Below are positions 14,167 through 15,150 of a stretch of DNA of 15,150 nucleotides, piece after piece (position 1 is the stretch's first letter; every line of letters begins with the position of its first letter). The notes below the pieces were generated by a model that saw nothing but the letters and a program-made list of their open reading frames with translations, had not been told where the DNA came from and ran no database searches. Source of the DNA: an uncultured Caryophanales bacterium (lineage in GTDB: Bacteria; Bacillota_I; Bacilli_A; RFN20; CAG-826). Position numbers and translations under genes: made by a program. The stretch is taken from assembly GCA_937895315.1 (NCBI GenBank), contig CALAWM010000132.1, positions 1 to 15,150 on the forward strand, read 5' to 3'.

Positions 14167-15102
14167 GTGTATAGTGCGTTAAAAGCTTTTATTGAAAAAC
14201 ATGATACGATAACCATCTTTTCACATATTTATCCAGATGGGGATGCCCTTGGCAGTGTCATTGGCTTGCGCGAACTTATTAAAACGAATTATCCGCATAA
14301 AAAAGTATACGGACTAGGGGCAAACATTGCCCCTTTTGTTAATATTATTGGCGAAACAGACATGGTTGATGATGAAACCATTAAACAAAGTGCGGCGTTA
14401 GTCATTGATGTCGCTAATGGTGACCGCGTTGAGGATCAACGTTTCAAATTAGCAAAAGCACGGTTTAAACTTGATCACCATATCTTCGCTGAAAAATATA
14501 CAGATGAAGAAATTGTCAATAATAACCGAATTGCCACCGCCGAAATGATTGGCGAATTTATCCTCCGTGAAGATTTGCAGATTAATGCCCTTGGCGCGAC
14601 GGCTCTTGCCTTAGGGATTATTACTGATTCGGGGCGTTTTATGTATGATTTAACAAGTGCTGTTACCTTTGAAGTTATGGCAATGCTTTTAAGTAATGGC
14701 GCAAGTTTGAAAGACATTAATAATAATTTAAGTATTCGCAAAATTGATGGTCTTAAAGCCCGGGGGTACTTTCAACTAAATTATGAAGTATATAAAGAAG
14801 TCATCTTTATTGTTGTGCCTTATGATAAATTACAAGAACTTGAAGTCTTGCCGAGTCAAGGCGGAATGTTTGTTAATACCTATAGCAACATTGAAGGCTA
14901 TCATTCATGGGCAACGTTCTTTATTGATGAAGAAGGTAAAGTATTTGTCGAATTACGGTCTAAATCCCGCGATGTGCAAAAAGTCGCCGTTACTTTTGGA
15001 GGCGGTGGTCATTTGAAAGCAAGTGGATGTCGTCTTAATTCGATTGATGAGATAAGTAAAGTATTAGAAGTACTAAATGACGGGGAGGAGTTAGGGTTAT
15101 GA
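14167..15102 (+). CDS. nrnA: DHH-family phosphoesterase, NrnA-like (nanoRNase/pAp phosphatase)
   Basis: NrnA-type enzymes degrade RNA oligomers of a few nucleotides, and many also remove the 3' phosphate of pAp; some relatives cleave linear dinucleotides from cyclic-di-AMP turnover. The 311-aa length matches B. subtilis NrnA (313 aa). The DHH domain shows SHIYPDGDALGS (H20, D24, D26), VIDVANGD (D81), LDHH (103-105) and ITDSGRF (D154), so all Mn-binding residues are kept. The DHHA1 domain at the C-terminus has FGGGGHLKASG (277-287), which binds substrate. The start is GTG, two nt after the fba stop, with no ribosome binding site, so it probably depends on ribosomes finishing fba. The TGA stop overlaps the next ATG (ATGA). 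The exact substrate preference within the family is uncertain. Confidence 0.9.
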   Translation: MYSALKAFIEKHDTITIFSHIYPDGDALGSVIGLRELIKTNYPHKKVYGLGANIAPFVNIIGETDMVDDETIKQSAALVIDVANGDRVEDQRFKLAKARFKLDHHIFAEKYTDEEIVNNNRIATAEMIGEFILREDLQINALGATALALGIITDSGRFMYDLTSAVTFEVMAMLLSNGASLKDINNNLSIRKIDGLKARGYFQLNYEVYKEVIFIVVPYDKLQELEVLPSQGGMFVNTYSNIEGYHSWATFFIDEEGKVFVELRSKSRDVQKVAVTFGGGGHLKASGCRLNSIDEISKVLEVLNDGEELGL

Positions 15103-15150
15103 AATACACAAAAGAATTAGAAGCCGCAATTAAAGCGGGCATTATTGCTA
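15099..15150 (+). CDS. 5' end of a gene, possibly CysQ/inositol-monophosphatase family
   Basis: Only 17 codons lie in the window. They follow a strong GGGGAGGAG (15081-15089) and an ATG overlapping the nrnA stop by 4 nt, so the start is secure. The N-terminus ELEAAIKAGIIA resembles the first helix of CysQ/inositol-monophosphatase proteins, and a pAp phosphatase next to NrnA would make sense, but the fragment is too short to identify firmly. Confidence 0.4.
   Translation, partial: MKYTKELEAAIKAGIIA

Overview
The window is a dense stretch of a low-GC bacterial chromosome with every gene on the + strand. The standard genetic code is in use: TGA ends mutL, miaA and nrnA. RNA polymerase delta (rpoE), an endonuclease-type MutL, a DUF951 protein, an NrnA-type phosphoesterase and strong AGGAGG ribosome binding sites point to Bacillota, class Bacilli. 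The AT-rich codon use, compact overlapping genes and short proteins fit an Acholeplasma/Izemoplasma/RF39-like or Erysipelotrichia-like lineage rather than Bacillus itself. That placement is an inference.

Region 1 (1-5011) is a tightly overlapped run: mutS 3' end, mutL, miaA, fhs and a DUF951 gene. Each junction is a 1-nt TAATG or 4-nt ATGA overlap, so the genes are probably one transcript with coupled translation. It joins mismatch repair, tRNA A37 prenylation and one-carbon (formyl-THF) metabolism.

Region 2 (5040-9577) is a three-gene ABC transporter cassette. It has a 207-aa ATPase that seems to start at an ATT codon, a 416-aa FtsX/MacB-like permease, and an 897-aa ATPase-permease fusion with an unusually large ectodomain. 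Together they supply two ATPases and two four-helix permeases, enough for one asymmetric MacB-type transporter. Hand-counted samples are clearly more AT-rich than the flanks. The cassette also lies between DUF951 and ychF, which are neighbours in many Bacilli, so it looks like an insertion.

Region 3 (9578-10020) is a free-standing cold-shock gene with its own extended -10 promoter, a 5' leader with two small hairpins, and a strong intrinsic terminator.

Region 4 (10034-15150) starts with a promoter and ychF, then argS, rpoE (delta), class II fructose-bisphosphate aldolase, an NrnA/DHH phosphoesterase, and the first 17 codons of another gene, possibly a CysQ/inositol-monophosphatase relative. 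From argS on the genes are closely spaced and probably form an operon. An 8-bp inverted repeat lies just before argS.

No rRNA, tRNA, CRISPR array, insertion sequence or prophage was seen, and no gene-free stretch exceeds 300 bases; the longest is about 190 nt before the cold-shock gene. The parts most worth following up are the ABC cassette and its non-canonical start. The rest is ordinary housekeeping sequence.
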